DNA of 14,027 nucleotides from an uncultured Collinsella sp. (GTDB taxonomy: Bacteria; Actinomycetota; Coriobacteriia; Coriobacteriales; Coriobacteriaceae), in assembly GCA_958431945.1 (NCBI GenBank), contig CAUASQ010000034.1, positions 1 to 14,027 of the forward strand. The letters run 5' to 3'. Of the stretch, positions 13,697-14,027 are shown piece after piece (positions within the stretch are counted from its first letter, which is position 1; each line of letters begins with the position of its first letter). The translations under genes and the position numbers were made by a program. The notes below the pieces were generated by a model. That model was not told the origin of the DNA. It did no database searches and saw only the letters and a program-made list of their open reading frames with translations.

Positions 13697-14027
13697 ATGG
13701 AACAGAGGGTCCTCGGGGGAAGATACCTCCTCAAGGATAAGGTGGGAACAGGCGGCATGGCGACCGTCTTCCGTGCACAGGATCAGGTCCTCGACCGCAC
13801 GGTTGCCGTCAAGATCATGCTGCCGCAGTATGCCGGCGACGCCACCTTCGCCGCCCGCTTTAAGCAGGAGGCCCAGGCAGCGGCCGGCCTGTCCTCCCCC
13901 TATATCGTGGGCGTCTACGACTGGGGCAAGGACGGCGACACCTATTACATCGTCATGGAGTACCTGCGCGGTACCGACCTTAAGAGCGGCATCAAGAGCC
14001 ACGGCGCCCTCGACCCCAAGAAGGTCG
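13697..14027 (+). CDS. pknB: PknB-like Ser/Thr kinase, N-terminal part (runs off window)
   Basis: The first 110 codons of a Hanks-type kinase are present; the frame is open at the window end. Visible are LGGRYLLKDKVGTGGMATVF with the Gly-rich loop (17-24), VAVKIM with catalytic K39, a helix-C glutamate in FKQEAQ (E58), and the hinge IVMEYLRG (85-92). The catalytic loop and beyond are outside the window. The sequence matches PknB/StkP-type kinases, which usually carry extracellular PASTA repeats; whether these exist here cannot be seen. AGGAG (13687-13691) lies five bases before ATG 13697, favouring this start over an in-frame ATG at 13682. Position after PstP and RodA-PbpA fits pknA or pknB of other actinobacteria, so the exact paralogue is uncertain. 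Confidence 0.88.
   Translation, partial: MEQRVLGGRYLLKDKVGTGGMATVFRAQDQVLDRTVAVKIMLPQYAGDATFAARFKQEAQAAAGLSSPYIVGVYDWGKDGDTYYIVMEYLRGTDLKSGIKSHGALDPKKV

Overview
The window looks like the chromosome of a high-GC actinobacterium, most likely a Coriobacteriia member close to Collinsella. The reasons are the GC-rich codon use, strong AGGAG-type ribosome binding sites, and an actinobacterial FhaA-FhaB-PstP-RodA-PbpA-Pkn gene order with RodA and PbpA joined in one reading frame. The taxonomic placement is an inference from gene content, not a database result.

Left part (1-4643), mostly minus strand: a DNA replication and repair cluster of dnaX (2045-4528), a YbaB/EbfC nucleoid protein (889-1209) and recR (279-875), closed by a rho-independent terminator at 47-75. 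The usual dnaX-ybaB-recR order is interrupted by a plus-strand gene for a small single-pass membrane protein (1550-2023). It has lower GC, frequent ATA codons and its own TATAAT box. The AT-richer gap at 1210-1549 carries a 35-bp nested dyad and candidate divergent promoters.

Middle (4644-5351): a plus-strand gene, divergent from dnaX, for a YcxB-like membrane protein with a lysine-rich tail.

Right part (5496 to the end), all plus strand: a tightly packed operon for phospho-threonine control of cell-wall growth. It runs: a Ser/Thr kinase with a polytopic C-terminal membrane domain; an FhaA-type protein (DUF3662 plus FHA); a membrane-anchored FHA protein (FhaB type); a PP2C phosphatase with a long disordered N-terminus (PstP type); a 956-aa SEDS glycosyltransferase-class B PBP fusion (RodA-PbpA); and, after a 132-bp gap, the start of a PknB-like kinase that runs off the window. 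Four-base overlaps or gaps of 6 and 16 bases join the first five genes. The expected logic is that kinases phosphorylate threonines, FHA proteins read them, PstP removes them, and the RodA-PbpA enzyme polymerises and crosslinks peptidoglycan under that control.

No tRNA, rRNA, CRISPR array, insertion sequence or origin was recognised. Nothing is clearly a wholly new system. The most distinctive items are the SEDS-PBP fusion, the extra polytopic kinase heading the operon, the embedded opposite-strand membrane gene, and the nested dyad.
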